DNA from: Curtobacterium flaccumfaciens pv. betae
GTDB taxonomy: Bacteria; Actinomycetota; Actinomycetes; Actinomycetales; Microbacteriaceae
Direction: 5' to 3'
Length of the DNA stretch: 64,000 bases
NCBI RefSeq assembly: GCF_026241855.1
Contig: NZ_JAPJDC010000001.1
Location: forward strand, 1,550,001 to 1,614,000
Shown here: in pieces, positions 8,471-17,034 of the stretch
Layout: the number at the start of each line of letters is the position of its first letter
Numbering within the stretch: the first letter of the stretch is position 1
Translations under genes and position numbers: made by a program
Notes under the pieces: generated by a model
Databases searched by the model: none
What the model was told of the DNA's origin: nothing
The model's input: the letters and a program-made list of their open reading frames with translations, nothing else

Positions 8471-9400
8471 ATGATCGCGGTCAACGGACCGGCGGTCGTC
8501 GCGGACGACGTGTCGATCGAGTACCGGGGCGGACGCGGGGGCGAGTCCATCCGGGCCGTAGACGGCGTGAGCCTGACGGTCCGGCAGGGGGAGATCCTCG
8601 CCCTGCTCGGTGAGTCGGGCTCGGGCAAGTCGACCTTCGCCGCCGCCATCGCCGGCCAGCTCGGATCCCACGGCGAGGGCGAGGGGGCCCTCCGTCGGCA
8701 CATCGTCGGCGGCGAGTTGACCGTGCTCGGCCAGAAGACCCGGGGCCTCCGCCCGTCGTCGCGCAAGCTCGAACGGCTGAGCGGCCGGATCGGCTACCTG
8801 CCGCAGGACGGCGCCGACCGGCTCAGCCCGGACCTGACCGTGGGCGAGGCCGTCGCCGAACCGATCTACGCACGCGACCGCCGGTTCGACCGGCGCGAGG
8901 CCGGGCTCATCGTGGCCCGGCTGCTCGACGCGGTGCACCTGCCGCTCGGGGCGATGCGCCTGAACACGTGGGAGCTCTCGAGCGGGCAGCGCCAGCGTGT
9001 CGCCCTGGCGAAGGCGCTCGTGCTCGAACCCCAGTTGCTGGTCGCGGACGAACCGGCACGCGGCGTCGACGTGCTCGTGCGGCAGTCCGTGCTCGAGGCC
9101 CTGGCGACGCTGCAGCGCGGCCGGCAGTTCTCGGCCGTCGTCGTGTCCAGCGACCTGCGCGAGGCCCGCGCCCTCGCCGACCGCGTCGCCGTGATGGCCG
9201 ATGCCCGGCTCGTCGGGCTCGGCACCTTCGACGAGGTCCTCGACAACCCCGTCGACCCGTACGTGAAGACCCTCGCCTCGACCGCGGCCCGCGGGGTGAA
9301 GCGTCGTCCGGCACCGAGCACGTCTCGCCGTTCGTCGGCGCCGCGCCGTCCGCTCGCCGCCGGCACTGGCCCGCGCACCGACCGTCAGGAGAACGCGTGA
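8471..9400 (+). CDS. Additional ABC transporter ATP-binding protein, peptide-importer type
   Basis: A 309-aa cytoplasmic ATPase. Walker A GESGSGKST is at residues 47-55, the Q-loop is GYLPQDGADRLS, and the signature is LSSGQRQR (second position Ser instead of Gly). Walker B is LLVADEPARGVDV, where Arg-Gly replaces the usual Thr-Ser/Ala. It lies downstream of the fused double ATPase and is separated from it by a terminator hairpin, so it may be separately expressed. Its stop overlaps the GTG start of the dehydrogenase gene (GTGA). The C-terminus is a basic Ser/Arg/Pro tail. Its partner permease is not certain; the adjacent DppBC pair is the obvious candidate. Confidence 0.88.
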   Translation: MIAVNGPAVVADDVSIEYRGGRGGESIRAVDGVSLTVRQGEILALLGESGSGKSTFAAAIAGQLGSHGEGEGALRRHIVGGELTVLGQKTRGLRPSSRKLERLSGRIGYLPQDGADRLSPDLTVGEAVAEPIYARDRRFDRREAGLIVARLLDAVHLPLGAMRLNTWELSSGQRQRVALAKALVLEPQLLVADEPARGVDVLVRQSVLEALATLQRGRQFSAVVVSSDLREARALADRVAVMADARLVGLGTFDEVLDNPVDPYVKTLASTAARGVKRRPAPSTSRRSSAPRRPLAAGTGPRTDRQENA

Positions 9401-10407
9401 GCACCACGAACCAGGGCCCACGGGGTCACCGCGCCGTCGTCCCCACGTCGGGTGCACCGCTGCCGATCGAGGCCCCGCAGCCCGGGCCCGTCGCCGTGCT
9501 TCCGGAGCCGACGGACCTGCACGTGGACGCCGTGACCGACGCCGGGGGCACCGTCGCGCCGCTCGACGCCGACACCCGCGGGGTCGTCTGGCTCGACCCC
9601 CGCGACCCGTCCGGTCTCGCCGACGCCCTGTCGTCCGCACCCGGGGTGGGCTGGGTGCAGCTGCCGTTCGCCGGTGTCGACGCCTTCGCACACCTGATCC
9701 AAGAGCACGGCGACCGCGTGCTGTTCACCTCGGCCAAGGGTGCCTACGCGGAGCCGGTCGCCGAGCACGCGCTGGCGTTGACCCTCGGCACGCTCCGGGT
9801 CCTGCAGAAGCGCGCTCGTGCGTCGTCGTGGGCGACCGAGCCCGAGGGGGTCTCGCTGTACGGGCGGAACGTCGTCGTGATCGGTGCCGGCGGGATCGCG
9901 CTCGAGTACCTCCGGCTGCTCGCGCCGTTCGACGTCGACGTCACCGTCGTGCGCCGCTCGCCCGACCCCGTCCCGGGAGCCGCGCGGACCGTCACCACCG
10001 ACGAGCTCGACCAGGTCCTGCCCGACGCCGACGTCGTGATGATCGCGGCGGCGATGACCTCGGGCACCGCGAAGCTCTTCGGCGAGCGGCAGTTCCGGAT
10101 CATGAAGCCCTCCGCCCGGCTCGTGAACATCGCGCGCGGTGGACTCGTCGACACCGACGCCCTGGTCGCCGCGCTGCGCGCCGGGGAGATCGCCGCGGCC
10201 GGCCTCGACGTCACCGACCCCGAACCGCTGCCCGACGGGCACCCGCTGTGGTCCGAGCCCGGAGCCGTCATCACCCCGCACCAGGCCGACACCCCGGACA
10301 TGGTCGCGCCCCTGCTGGCCGAGCGCGTCCGATTGAACGCCACGGCGTTCCTCGGGGGCGACGGCGAGGGCTTCGTCGGCGTCGTCGACCCGGTCGCCGG
10401 GTACTGA
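9397..10407 (+). CDS. D-isomer-specific 2-hydroxyacid dehydrogenase, NAD(P)-binding
   Basis: Predicted cytosolic oxidoreductase of the 2-hydroxyacid dehydrogenase family, 336 aa. The GTG start at 9397 overlaps the upstream TGA. The Rossmann motif is VVVIGAGGIALEYLRLL. The catalytic residues are in the family blocks: Arg in NIARGGLVDTDAL, Glu in DVTDPEPLPDGHPLW and His in VITPHQAD. Coupling to a peptide importer suggests it acts on an imported or derived hydroxy- or keto-acid. The substrate is unknown. Confidence 0.9.
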   Translation: MSTTNQGPRGHRAVVPTSGAPLPIEAPQPGPVAVLPEPTDLHVDAVTDAGGTVAPLDADTRGVVWLDPRDPSGLADALSSAPGVGWVQLPFAGVDAFAHLIQEHGDRVLFTSAKGAYAEPVAEHALALTLGTLRVLQKRARASSWATEPEGVSLYGRNVVVIGAGGIALEYLRLLAPFDVDVTVVRRSPDPVPGAARTVTTDELDQVLPDADVVMIAAAMTSGTAKLFGERQFRIMKPSARLVNIARGGLVDTDALVAALRAGEIAAAGLDVTDPEPLPDGHPLWSEPGAVITPHQADTPDMVAPLLAERVRLNATAFLGGDGEGFVGVVDPVAGY

Positions 10408-10522
10408 CCCGGGGGCTCCGCCGCGCGGCGCGCCCGGGCGGCGTGTCCGATGCGGTGGAGGGCGCCAGGGTCCTGCTATGCTGTTACCCGTTGTTCGCAC
10501 GTCATTCGCCAGCGGACAGTGA

Positions 10523-10595
10523 TCCTCGATAGCTCAATTGGCAGAGCAGCCGGCTGTTAACCGGCAGGTTGTTGGTTCGAGTCCAACTCGGGGAG
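10523..10595 (+). tRNA. tRNA-Asn (anticodon GTT)
   Basis: A full cloverleaf can be drawn. The acceptor stem pairs 10523-10529 (TCCTCGA) with 10588-10594, including one G-U pair. The D-arm is GCTC..GAGC. The GCCGG/CCGGC anticodon stem encloses loop CTGTTAA, and the T-arm carries GGTTCGAGTCC. CCA is not encoded. Confidence 0.95.
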
Positions 10596-10601
10596 CGACA
10601 G

Positions 10602-10634
10602 GTCCTCATCCTTCCGGATGGGGACCTTTTGCGT
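10602..10634 (+). terminator. Rho-independent terminator of tRNA-Asn
   Basis: GGTCCTCATCC and GGATGGGGACC form an 11-bp stem (one G-U) around a TTCC loop, followed by TTTTG. It begins seven bases after the tRNA 3' end. It is the only hairpin in the window with a classical T-run. Confidence 0.85.
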
Positions 10635-10716
10635 TCCCGCTGCCGAACTGCACCTGCGCACCGGATCCGCAGCGTTCGCGCGGCTCGTGCCCGGTCGATG
10701 CTGTTAGCGTTCACAG

Positions 10717-11211
10717 GTGCACCGTTCCCGTTCCCGTTCGCCTCGACTCGCGCTCCTGGGCGTGGTCGTCGCCGCGACGGCGGTGCTCACCGGCTGCAGC
10801 AGCGTCGGCCCGGACACCGATGCCTCCGAGGACCCGACGAGCTCGGACACCGGGCTGGGCTCGGGCGCGTCGCCGGTGGTCTTCGCGTTCGTCTGCGACC
10901 GCGGCGGATCGGACAGCGAGACCTACACGACCTACTCGGCGGTGTGGGATGCCGAGCGTGCCGACTGCTCGGCGAAGCGCCTGACCGGCTCGGTGCCGTC
11001 GAGTCAGCAGCAGGCCGCGGTGACGGCGGCGCGTGGCGACGCGACCCTGGTCGAGCTCGCGAGCGCCTGCGCGGTGCGCGGCTCGGACCCGTGGACGTCG
11101 GCGGTCGCCGACGAGCGCGGTGCGCACGTGGCCGCAGGCCTCCTGCGGTACTGCCCCGGACACCCGGAGACCGACCACCTGCGGGACGCACTGGCGGCCT
11201 ACCGGGGCTGA
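10717..11211 (+). CDS. Secreted lipoprotein of unknown function
   Basis: 164 aa, GTG start. A basic N-terminus and Leu/Val/Ala core run into lipobox LTGC (Cys near residue 27), followed by a Ser/Asp/Thr-rich tether typical of surface lipoproteins. The folded part has four further Cys residues (CDRGG, DCSAK, ACAVRG, YCPGH) that could form disulfides. The start has a TTAGCGT hexamer about 7-12 bases before it and no Shine-Dalgarno sequence, so a leaderless transcript is plausible. I do not recognise the family. Confidence 0.8.
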   Translation: MHRSRSRSPRLALLGVVVAATAVLTGCSSVGPDTDASEDPTSSDTGLGSGASPVVFAFVCDRGGSDSETYTTYSAVWDAERADCSAKRLTGSVPSSQQQAAVTAARGDATLVELASACAVRGSDPWTSAVADERGAHVAAGLLRYCPGHPETDHLRDALAAYRG

Positions 11212-11269
11212 GCCGGGCCTCCAGACCGAACGCCGCACCGGCGACGGGCCGACGGCGGCAGGACGGGCG

Positions 11270-11845
11270 TCAGCCCTCGGGGTGGTCGCGTCCCGGCAAC
11301 CAGGACTGGCCGGGTCCGCCCCAGCTGCTCTTGCGGATCGCCTTGGCGACCTGCTTGCCGTAGGGGTGCACCAGGCGGTCGGCGTAGAGCCAGCCGTCCA
11401 GGTGGTCGTACTCGTGCTGGAAGATCCGGGCCAGCCAGCCGTGCGCCTCGACCTCGAACGGGGTGCCGTGCTCGTCGAAGGCCCGCAGCAGGGCGCTCTC
11501 GGAGCGGCGGAGTGGGAACCGCTCGCCCGGGATCGAGAGGCAGCCCTCGGACTCCTCGTCCTCGTCGAGCTCCTCGACGGACTCGGGGACCGGGGGCGTG
11601 ATCCACAGGACCGGGTTGACGGCGGCGCCCCGGTGCAGGACGTCGTCGTCATCGGTGTAGGAGTACACGAACAGGCGCTTGCCGACGCCCACCTGCGGTC
11701 CGGCCAGGCCGACGCCGGGGGCCAGGTCCATGGTCTCGAGCATGTCGGCGACGAGGGTGCGGAGGTCGTCATCGAACGCGGTGACCTCGGCTGCACGCTC
11801 GTGCAGGACGGGTTCGCCGGTGATGCGGATCGGGAGAACGGCCAT
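11270..11845 (-). CDS. def: Peptide deformylase
   Basis: Removes the formyl group from the initiator Met of new proteins, using a bound metal ion. All three family motifs are present in the 191-aa chain. Motif I is GVGLAGPQVG (44-53; Pro instead of the usual Ala/Ile before Gln). Motif II is EGCLS (100-104, metal ligand Cys102). Motif III is HEYDH (144-148, two His ligands and the catalytic Glu). An acidic loop (EELDEDEESE) precedes motif II. It is convergent with the upstream lipoprotein gene and divergent from the 11885 transporter, with only 39 bp between the two starts. Confidence 0.96.
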   Translation of the reverse strand: MAVLPIRITGEPVLHERAAEVTAFDDDLRTLVADMLETMDLAPGVGLAGPQVGVGKRLFVYSYTDDDDVLHRGAAVNPVLWITPPVPESVEELDEDEESEGCLSIPGERFPLRRSESALLRAFDEHGTPFEVEAHGWLARIFQHEYDHLDGWLYADRLVHPYGKQVAKAIRKSSWGGPGQSWLPGRDHPEG

Positions 11846-11884
11846 TCACCCAGGTTATCCGGCGGGGGACGGTAGCCTCGACGC

Positions 11885-12799
11885 GTGACGACGGACCTCC
11901 AGCTGCCGGACGCCGTGAGCAACCTCACGCCGTTCCAGGCGCTGATGATCCCGGTGGCCCTGATCGGCGCGGTCTTCCTGTCGCTCGGGGCGCAGTTCCA
12001 GAGCCGCGGGGTGCAGCGGGTCGAGGCACGTCTCGGTCGGCAGTCGAAGGGGCTGAGCGTCCGGCACGTCGTCGGGCTCGTCTCGAGCGGCTACTGGGTG
12101 CTCGGCACGCTCATGCTCGGCATCGCGGTGGTGCTCCAGCTCATCAGCATCACGTTCGCCCCCCTGATCGTCGTGCAGCCGCTGGGCGCCGTCGCCCTGG
12201 TCATCACGACGTGGTTCTCGTCGCGGTCGTCGGGCGTCCCGCTCGGTCGTCGTGCGCGACGGGCCGTGTGGACGTGCATCATCGGCGTCGGCATCTTCGT
12301 CGGCATCGCGGCGTTCGTCGGCCACGAGAGCGCGATCACCCGCCAGCAGCTCGTCACCGTGCTGGTGATCCTGGCCGTCGTGCTGGTGCTCGTGCTGGTG
12401 TCGTTCCGGCTGGTGGCCAAGCACCGCAGTGCGCTCTACTACATCGTCGGGGCCGGGGTGCTCTACGGGTTCGTGGCGACACTGGCCAAGGTCGTCCTCA
12501 ACCGGTTCGTGAACGGCACCTTCGACTGGCTGACCGTGCTCGCCATCGCCGGCGTGATCGTGGCGGCGTCGCTCGGCGGGTACTTCGTGCAGAACGCGTA
12601 CTCGAGCGGATCGGCCGACCTCGTGATCGCGGGGCTGACGGTGATCGACCCGATCGTCGCGGTCGGCATCGGCGTCATCGTGCTCGGCGAGGCCTCGGGG
12701 GCGCCGTGGTTCGCGGTGGCGGGGTTCGTGGTCGCCGCGGGCATCGCCATCACCGGGGTGTTCCTGCTCGCCAAGCACCACCCGCAGACCCGGGCCTGA
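11885..12799 (+). CDS. DMT-superfamily membrane transporter (NIPA/EamA-like)
   Basis: 304 aa, nearly all hydrophobic, with about nine to ten predicted membrane helices and a final LLAKHH tail. The inverted-repeat architecture and the PLIVVQPLGAVALV and GLTVIDPIVAVGIGVIVLGE blocks resemble actinobacterial DMT-family proteins related to NIPA-type magnesium transporters. The substrate is not determinable. GTG start at 11885, nearly leaderless from the short divergent region shared with def. Confidence 0.82.
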   Translation: MTTDLQLPDAVSNLTPFQALMIPVALIGAVFLSLGAQFQSRGVQRVEARLGRQSKGLSVRHVVGLVSSGYWVLGTLMLGIAVVLQLISITFAPLIVVQPLGAVALVITTWFSSRSSGVPLGRRARRAVWTCIIGVGIFVGIAAFVGHESAITRQQLVTVLVILAVVLVLVLVSFRLVAKHRSALYYIVGAGVLYGFVATLAKVVLNRFVNGTFDWLTVLAIAGVIVAASLGGYFVQNAYSSGSADLVIAGLTVIDPIVAVGIGVIVLGEASGAPWFAVAGFVVAAGIAITGVFLLAKHHPQTRA

Positions 12800-12912
12800 T
12801 GCCGCGCGCCCGGTGGTCGCCGCCCTCATCCGCGCGGCTGACGCGACCGTCGATCCTGGTGCGATAGCGTCACTGCCGACCAGCCATCGCCCACGAGAGG
12901 ACGAACTCAGCC

Positions 12913-14124
12913 GTGTCAGGAGACGCCACCACCGCCACCGCCGGACCGACGGGTGCGACGGGCGGTCACCGACCGTTGCGCGTGCTGATCGCAGCGGACA
13001 CCTTCGCCCCCGACGTCAACGGCGCCGCCACCTTCGCCGAGCAGCTCGCCGTCGGTCTCGCCGAGCGCGGGCACGAGGTGCACGTCGTGGCCCCGGCTTC
13101 GAGCCGCCAGTACGGCACCTTCGACGAGGAGCACCACGGCGTCACGCTCGTCGTGCACCGGCTGAAGTCGTACAAGTGGCCGCTGCACCCGTGGCTGCGC
13201 TTCGTGTGGCCGTGGAGCGTCCGGAAGTGGACCGGTCCGATCCTCGACGCGGTCAAGCCCGACGTGCTGCACATCCAGTCGCACGTGGTCATCGGTCGCG
13301 GCATCGTGCACGAGGCGAACGACCGCGGCATCCGGGTCATCGCGACGAACCACTTCATGCCCGAGAACCTGCTCGAGTACACGCCGTTCGGCAAGTGGAC
13401 GCTGCCCCTCGCGCTGAAGATCGCGTGGAGCGACGCCGCCAAGACCTACCGACTGGCCGACACCATCACCACACCGACGAACCTGGCCGCCGACTACCTG
13501 CGGAAGGCGATCGCCGGACAGCAGGTCCTCGCGATCTCGTGCGGCATCGACGCGTCCCGGTACGTGGCGCGCGAGGGACGCCCGGTCAACAACGACATCG
13601 TGTTCGTGGGTCGTGTGGCGCCCGAGAAGAACCTCGACGTGCTGGTCCGCGCGGTGGCGCTGCTGCCCGCCGAACTGTCCGCGACGCTGACGATCGTCGG
13701 CGACGGCGAGATGATCCCGAAGCTCACCGCGCTGGCGAAGGAGCTCGGGCTCGAGGACCGCGTGCGGTTCCTGGGCTTCGTCTCCGACGAGCGCAAGCAG
13801 GAGGCCCTGACCAACGCGACGGTGTTCGCGATGCCGTCCACGGCGGAACTGCAGAGCATCTCGTCGCTCGAGGGGATGGCCTCGGGCCTGCCCGTCGTCG
13901 CCGCCGACTCGATGGCGCTGCCGCACCTGATCGACGGCAACGGGTACCTGTTCACCCCGGGCGACGTGGACGACCTGGCGGCGAAGCTCACGACGGTGCT
14001 CACCGCGCCCGAGTCGGAGTACGTGGCGATGCGGGAACGCAGCCTGGCCATGATCGAGGCACACGACATCAACCGCACGCTGTCGACGTTCGAGTCGCTG
14101 TATCGTGGTGAGCCGGTGGCCTGA
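12913..14124 (+). CDS. Glycosyltransferase, GT4 (GT-B fold)
   Basis: 403 aa. The N-terminal domain has RVLIAADTFAPDVNGAATFAEQLAVGLAERGHEVHVVAP, a typical GT4 acceptor-side start with a Gly-rich loop. The C-terminal domain has FVGRVAPEKNLDVLVRA, then TIVGDGEMIPKL and the EGMASGLPVVAADS nucleotide-sugar block. The ExxxxxGxP motif Glu is present. Such enzymes make mannosyl lipids or cell-envelope glycans (PimB/MgtA-like). The donor and acceptor cannot be assigned. A GAGAGG ribosome site precedes the GTG start. Confidence 0.9.
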   Translation: MSGDATTATAGPTGATGGHRPLRVLIAADTFAPDVNGAATFAEQLAVGLAERGHEVHVVAPASSRQYGTFDEEHHGVTLVVHRLKSYKWPLHPWLRFVWPWSVRKWTGPILDAVKPDVLHIQSHVVIGRGIVHEANDRGIRVIATNHFMPENLLEYTPFGKWTLPLALKIAWSDAAKTYRLADTITTPTNLAADYLRKAIAGQQVLAISCGIDASRYVAREGRPVNNDIVFVGRVAPEKNLDVLVRAVALLPAELSATLTIVGDGEMIPKLTALAKELGLEDRVRFLGFVSDERKQEALTNATVFAMPSTAELQSISSLEGMASGLPVVAADSMALPHLIDGNGYLFTPGDVDDLAAKLTTVLTAPESEYVAMRERSLAMIEAHDINRTLSTFESLYRGEPVA

Positions 14125-14137
14125 GGGTCTCCGGCGA

Positions 14138-14212
14138 GGGGCGGTAGCCAAGCTGGTCAAGGCAGTCGGCTCATAACCGAACGATCCGCGGGTTCGAGTC
14201 CCGCCCGCCCTA
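14138..14212 (+). tRNA. tRNA with CAT anticodon (elongator Met or tRNA-Ile2)
   Basis: The acceptor stem pairs GGGGCGG (14138-14144) with CCGCCCT (14205-14211, one G-U), followed by U8-A9. The D-stem is GCC/GGC and the anticodon loop is CTCATAA. The T-arm is GCGGGTTCGAGTCCCGC. The 1-72 pair and the lack of three G-C pairs in the anticodon stem exclude the initiator. The choice between elongator Met and lysidine-modified Ile2 needs a model-based classifier. Confidence 0.9.
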
Positions 14213-14213
14213 C

Positions 14214-15344
14214 GTGCACATGCCAAGGAAGCGCGACACGTCGCAGGACGACCACGCACCGACACCGAACGTCACCTTCGAGGTGACCCGTGGCGGTACC
14301 GGCGTGCGCGTGAACGCCTTCCGCATCGGGTTCATGGGCGCCATCGGGGTGCTCGTCGCGCTGCTCGCCGGGTCGATCATCAACGAGCTGAGCACGGTCC
14401 TGGTCTACATCGGGGTCGCGCTGTTCCTGGCGCTCGGCATCGACCCCCTCGTGTCGTTCCTCGAGCGGATCATCCCGCGCTGGTCCGCGATCACGATCGT
14501 CGTGGTGGTCGTCCTCGGGGCCTTCGCCGGCATCGTCTTCGCCGTCGTCCCGATCCTGGTGGAGCAGACCTCGAACCTGGTCCAGAACTTCCCCGAGATC
14601 GTGCAGGACATCTCGCAGCAGCCGTGGGTGCAGGACCTGTCGAAGCAGTTCGCCGGGTCGTTCGACATCGACCACGCGCTGCAGTCGCTGCAGTCCTTCG
14701 TCGAGAAGCCGGGCAACCTGCTCAGCGTCGGCGGCGGGATCCTGGCGGTCGGCAGCGGGATCCTGTCCGGGGTCACCGGGGCGCTCATCGTCATCATCCT
14801 GATGCTCTACTTCCTCGCGTCGATGCGGGGCATGAAGCGCGCGGCCTACCGGTTCGTCCCGGCGTCGCGTCGCCAGAACTTCATCGACGTGAGCGAGCAG
14901 ATCACGCAGGCGGTCGGCCGGTACGTCGTCGGGCAGGTGTCGCAGGCGCTCATCAACGGCATCCTGAGCTTCATCTTCCTGCTCATCATCGGTGCACCGC
15001 TGCCCGTGCTGCTCGCGTTCATCGCGTTCCTCGGCTCGCTGATCCCGCTGGTCGGCACGCTGGCCGCCGCCATCGTGATCTCGCTGCTCTGCTTCTTCGC
15101 GTCGCCGGCCACCGCCCTGTTCTCGGGCATCTACTACCTGGTCTACATGCAGGTCGAGGCCTACCTGATCTCCCCGCGCATCATGTCGCGGGCGGTCCAG
15201 GTGCCCGGCGCCCTCGTGGTCATCGCGGCGGTCGCGGGCGGCACGATCGGCGGCGTGCTCGGCGCGCTCGTGGCGCTGCCCGTCGCGGCGTCGGTCATCA
15301 TCATCGTGCAGAAGGTCATCTACCCCCGCCAGGAGCAGGCGTGA
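14214..15344 (+). CDS. AI-2E family (DUF20/PerM-like) transporter
   Basis: 376-aa integral membrane protein with about eight helices. It has the family's amphipathic central region (NFPEIVQDISQQPWVQDLS) and a C-terminal GAPLPVLLAFIAFLGSLIPLVGTLAAAIV block, close to the conserved PxxG signature of PerM/AI-2E proteins. The frame opens at GTG 14214, with an ATG at 14220, immediately after the tRNA 3' end, leaving no room for a Shine-Dalgarno sequence. Translation may start leaderless after tRNA 3' processing, or further in. Its TGA overlaps the next gene (GTGA). The function of this family is diverse and not fixed by sequence. Confidence 0.88.
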   Translation: MHMPRKRDTSQDDHAPTPNVTFEVTRGGTGVRVNAFRIGFMGAIGVLVALLAGSIINELSTVLVYIGVALFLALGIDPLVSFLERIIPRWSAITIVVVVVLGAFAGIVFAVVPILVEQTSNLVQNFPEIVQDISQQPWVQDLSKQFAGSFDIDHALQSLQSFVEKPGNLLSVGGGILAVGSGILSGVTGALIVIILMLYFLASMRGMKRAAYRFVPASRRQNFIDVSEQITQAVGRYVVGQVSQALINGILSFIFLLIIGAPLPVLLAFIAFLGSLIPLVGTLAAAIVISLLCFFASPATALFSGIYYLVYMQVEAYLISPRIMSRAVQVPGALVVIAAVAGGTIGGVLGALVALPVAASVIIIVQKVIYPRQEQA

Positions 15345-16186
15345 CGAGCGGCACCGGCGCTGCCGACGACGCGCTCGTCGCCGCCTTCGCCGAGCACGTC
15401 CACGATCGTGACCGCTGGGCGCGCAGTGCCCGTGGGCCGCTCGCCCTGGTGAACGCCCAGCACGTCGACCACCCGCAGCCGGTCTGGCCGGTCCCCGGGA
15501 CGTGGGCCCCGGCCGTCGGCGGACTCACCGTGACGGCCGAGGCATCCGACGGCGTCGTCGTCGACGGCGTCCCGGTCGACGGCACGGTCCTGGTGGCCGG
15601 GGACACCGCCGTCGTGCCGTCGACCGTCGCGCTGCCGGACGGCTTCGCCGGCACCGTCAGTGGCGACACCCTGCGCGTCTGGGACCCGTCGTCCGAGGCG
15701 ATCGCCCGCTTCGCCCAGATCGCCCGCTTCGCCTGGTCTGGCGACTGGGTGACGTCCGGCACGTACGTCCCGCTGGTCGGGGACGCCCTGGAGGCCCGTG
15801 GCAGCGTCCGTGACGCCGCCGGCGACGCCCTGCCGGTCGCCGGACACGTCGAGACCGTCGTGGGTGGTGCCGCGGTGCGCTTCGTCGCCGTCCGGTCGGC
15901 TGCCCACCGCGGAGCCGCCCGGCTGCAGCTCATCGTGCAGGACGCCACGAGCGCCCTGCCCGAGGACGACCCGGGCAGCACCTACTCGATGGGTCGGTTC
16001 CTGTACCTCGACGACCCCGGCGCCGAGGCCACGATCGAGCTCGACTGGAACCGGCTGGTACTGCCGCCGTGCGCGTTCTCGTACCAGTACGCCTGCCCGA
16101 TCCCACCGGAGGACAACCGCGTCCCGGTGCCGATCACGGCGGGGGAGCGGCACCCGGTCGACGCGAACTGTGCCGTTCTGCACTGA
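15341..16186 (+). CDS. DUF1684 domain protein
   Basis: 281 aa, GTG start overlapping the upstream stop, so it is coupled to the AI-2E transporter. The C-terminal third carries the DUF1684 signature: SYSMGRFLYLDDP, DWNRLVLPPCAFSYQYACPIPPEDNRV and ITAGER. A short 18-bp near-duplication gives IARFAQ-IARFAW at about residues 122-133. It has no signal peptide. The family is widespread in actinobacteria and Bacteroidetes and has no agreed function. Confidence 0.85.
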   Translation: MTSGTGAADDALVAAFAEHVHDRDRWARSARGPLALVNAQHVDHPQPVWPVPGTWAPAVGGLTVTAEASDGVVVDGVPVDGTVLVAGDTAVVPSTVALPDGFAGTVSGDTLRVWDPSSEAIARFAQIARFAWSGDWVTSGTYVPLVGDALEARGSVRDAAGDALPVAGHVETVVGGAAVRFVAVRSAAHRGAARLQLIVQDATSALPEDDPGSTYSMGRFLYLDDPGAEATIELDWNRLVLPPCAFSYQYACPIPPEDNRVPVPITAGERHPVDANCAVLH

Positions 16187-16199
16187 TCCGGTCGGGTCC

Positions 16200-16229
16200 T
16201 TGCCGTTCCCAGGCGTGGCGCTGCATAAT
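16200..16229 (+). promoter_or_regulatory. Sigma70-like promoter of the DUF3145 gene
   Basis: A -35 TTGCCG at 16200-16205 and a -10 CATAAT at 16224-16229 are separated by 18 bp. They stand out in this GC-rich DNA. Transcription would begin near 16236, leaving a leader of about 108 nt before the GTG at 16344. Confidence 0.55.
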
Positions 16230-16234
16230 GGGCG

Positions 16235-16249
16235 TGTCCCGTCGGGACA
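16235..16249. promoter_or_regulatory. Palindrome at the transcription start of the DUF3145 gene
   Basis: TGTCCCG-T-CGGGACA is a perfect 7+1+7 inverted repeat. It begins five bases after the -10 hexamer, which is a typical repressor-operator position. A very small RNA hairpin is less likely because the loop would be one base. Confidence 0.45.
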
Positions 16250-16343
16250 TCACAATCGCATACCGATGGTTCCGTGGCCCCTCGGGTCAGGATCCTCCGC
16301 ACCAGGTCGATGGGGAAGTCGCACCTGACGTATCGGAGGAACC

Positions 16344-16844
16344 GTGAACGGAACGACGACAGGAGTGCTCTACGTGCACTCCTCACCCCGCGCGCTCTGC
16401 CCGCACGTCGAATGGGCAGCAGGTCGCGCGATGAACCGCGCCGTGAACTTCTCGTGGCTCGACCAGCCCGCACAGGACGGTGCGCGCCGGACCGAGTACA
16501 CGTGGACCGGTGCGGTGGGCGCCGGTGCCGCGATCGCGTCGGCCCTGCGCGGGTGGGAGCACCTGCGGTACGAGGTCACCGAGGAGCCGACGAGCGCCTC
16601 GGACGGCGGCCGCTGGATGCACACGCCCGACCTCGGTGTGTTCTACGCCCAGACCGACGTCACGGGCAACATGGTCATCCCCGAGGACCGGGTGCGCTAC
16701 GCGATGGAGGTCGCGGGCAGCAATGCCCTCGAACTGCACCGTGAGCTCCGACTCGCCCTCGGGCAGGCCTGGGACGACGAGCTCGAGCCCTTCCGCCACG
16801 CGGCCGAGGGCAACCCGGTCGTCTGGCTGCACCGCGTCGGCTGA
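16344..16844 (+). CDS. DUF3145 family protein
   Basis: 166-aa soluble protein specific to actinobacteria. It matches the family pattern: a VLYVHSSPRALCPHVEWAAGR start, WTGAVGAGAAIASALRGWEHLRYEVTEEPT in the middle and a conserved IPEDRVRYAM block. A strong GGAGGAA ribosome site precedes the GTG start. It is preceded by its own promoter and a palindrome. The family's role is unknown. It lies convergent to fabF. Confidence 0.9.
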   Translation: MNGTTTGVLYVHSSPRALCPHVEWAAGRAMNRAVNFSWLDQPAQDGARRTEYTWTGAVGAGAAIASALRGWEHLRYEVTEEPTSASDGGRWMHTPDLGVFYAQTDVTGNMVIPEDRVRYAMEVAGSNALELHRELRLALGQAWDDELEPFRHAAEGNPVVWLHRVG

Positions 16845-16937
16845 CCCGACTCGCAACACGCCGGCGTCTCGGGTGGGCCGGATGTCGGCGTCGGGTGCGC
16901 AACACGCCGGCGTGTTGTCCTGACACCGCCGAAGACT

Positions 16938-16967
16938 CGAGACGCCGCCGAACACGGCGGCGTCTCG
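16938..16967. terminator. Perfect hairpin between the DUF3145 gene and fabF
   Basis: CGAGACGCCGCC (16938-16949) pairs exactly with 16956-16967 around GAACAC. Two copies of CGCAACACGCCGGCGT lie just upstream (near 16853 and 16899), so the 243-bp convergent region is built of related CGCCG repeats. It is likely part of the termination of the plus-strand transcript. Confidence 0.6.
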
Positions 16968-17034
16968 TCGTTCCCGGGGCGCCTCAGCGACACGACGGCG
17001 TTTTGGCGGGACTCCGAACCGGCACCGGAACGAC

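Noticed and set aside
6415..8766. 783-codon minus-strand frame opposite the ATPase genes
   Set aside because: Shadow of the fused ABC ATPase.
14214..14222. Initiator tRNA assignment for the CAT-anticodon tRNA
   Set aside because: The anticodon stem lacks the three G-C pairs of initiators and position 1-72 is paired.
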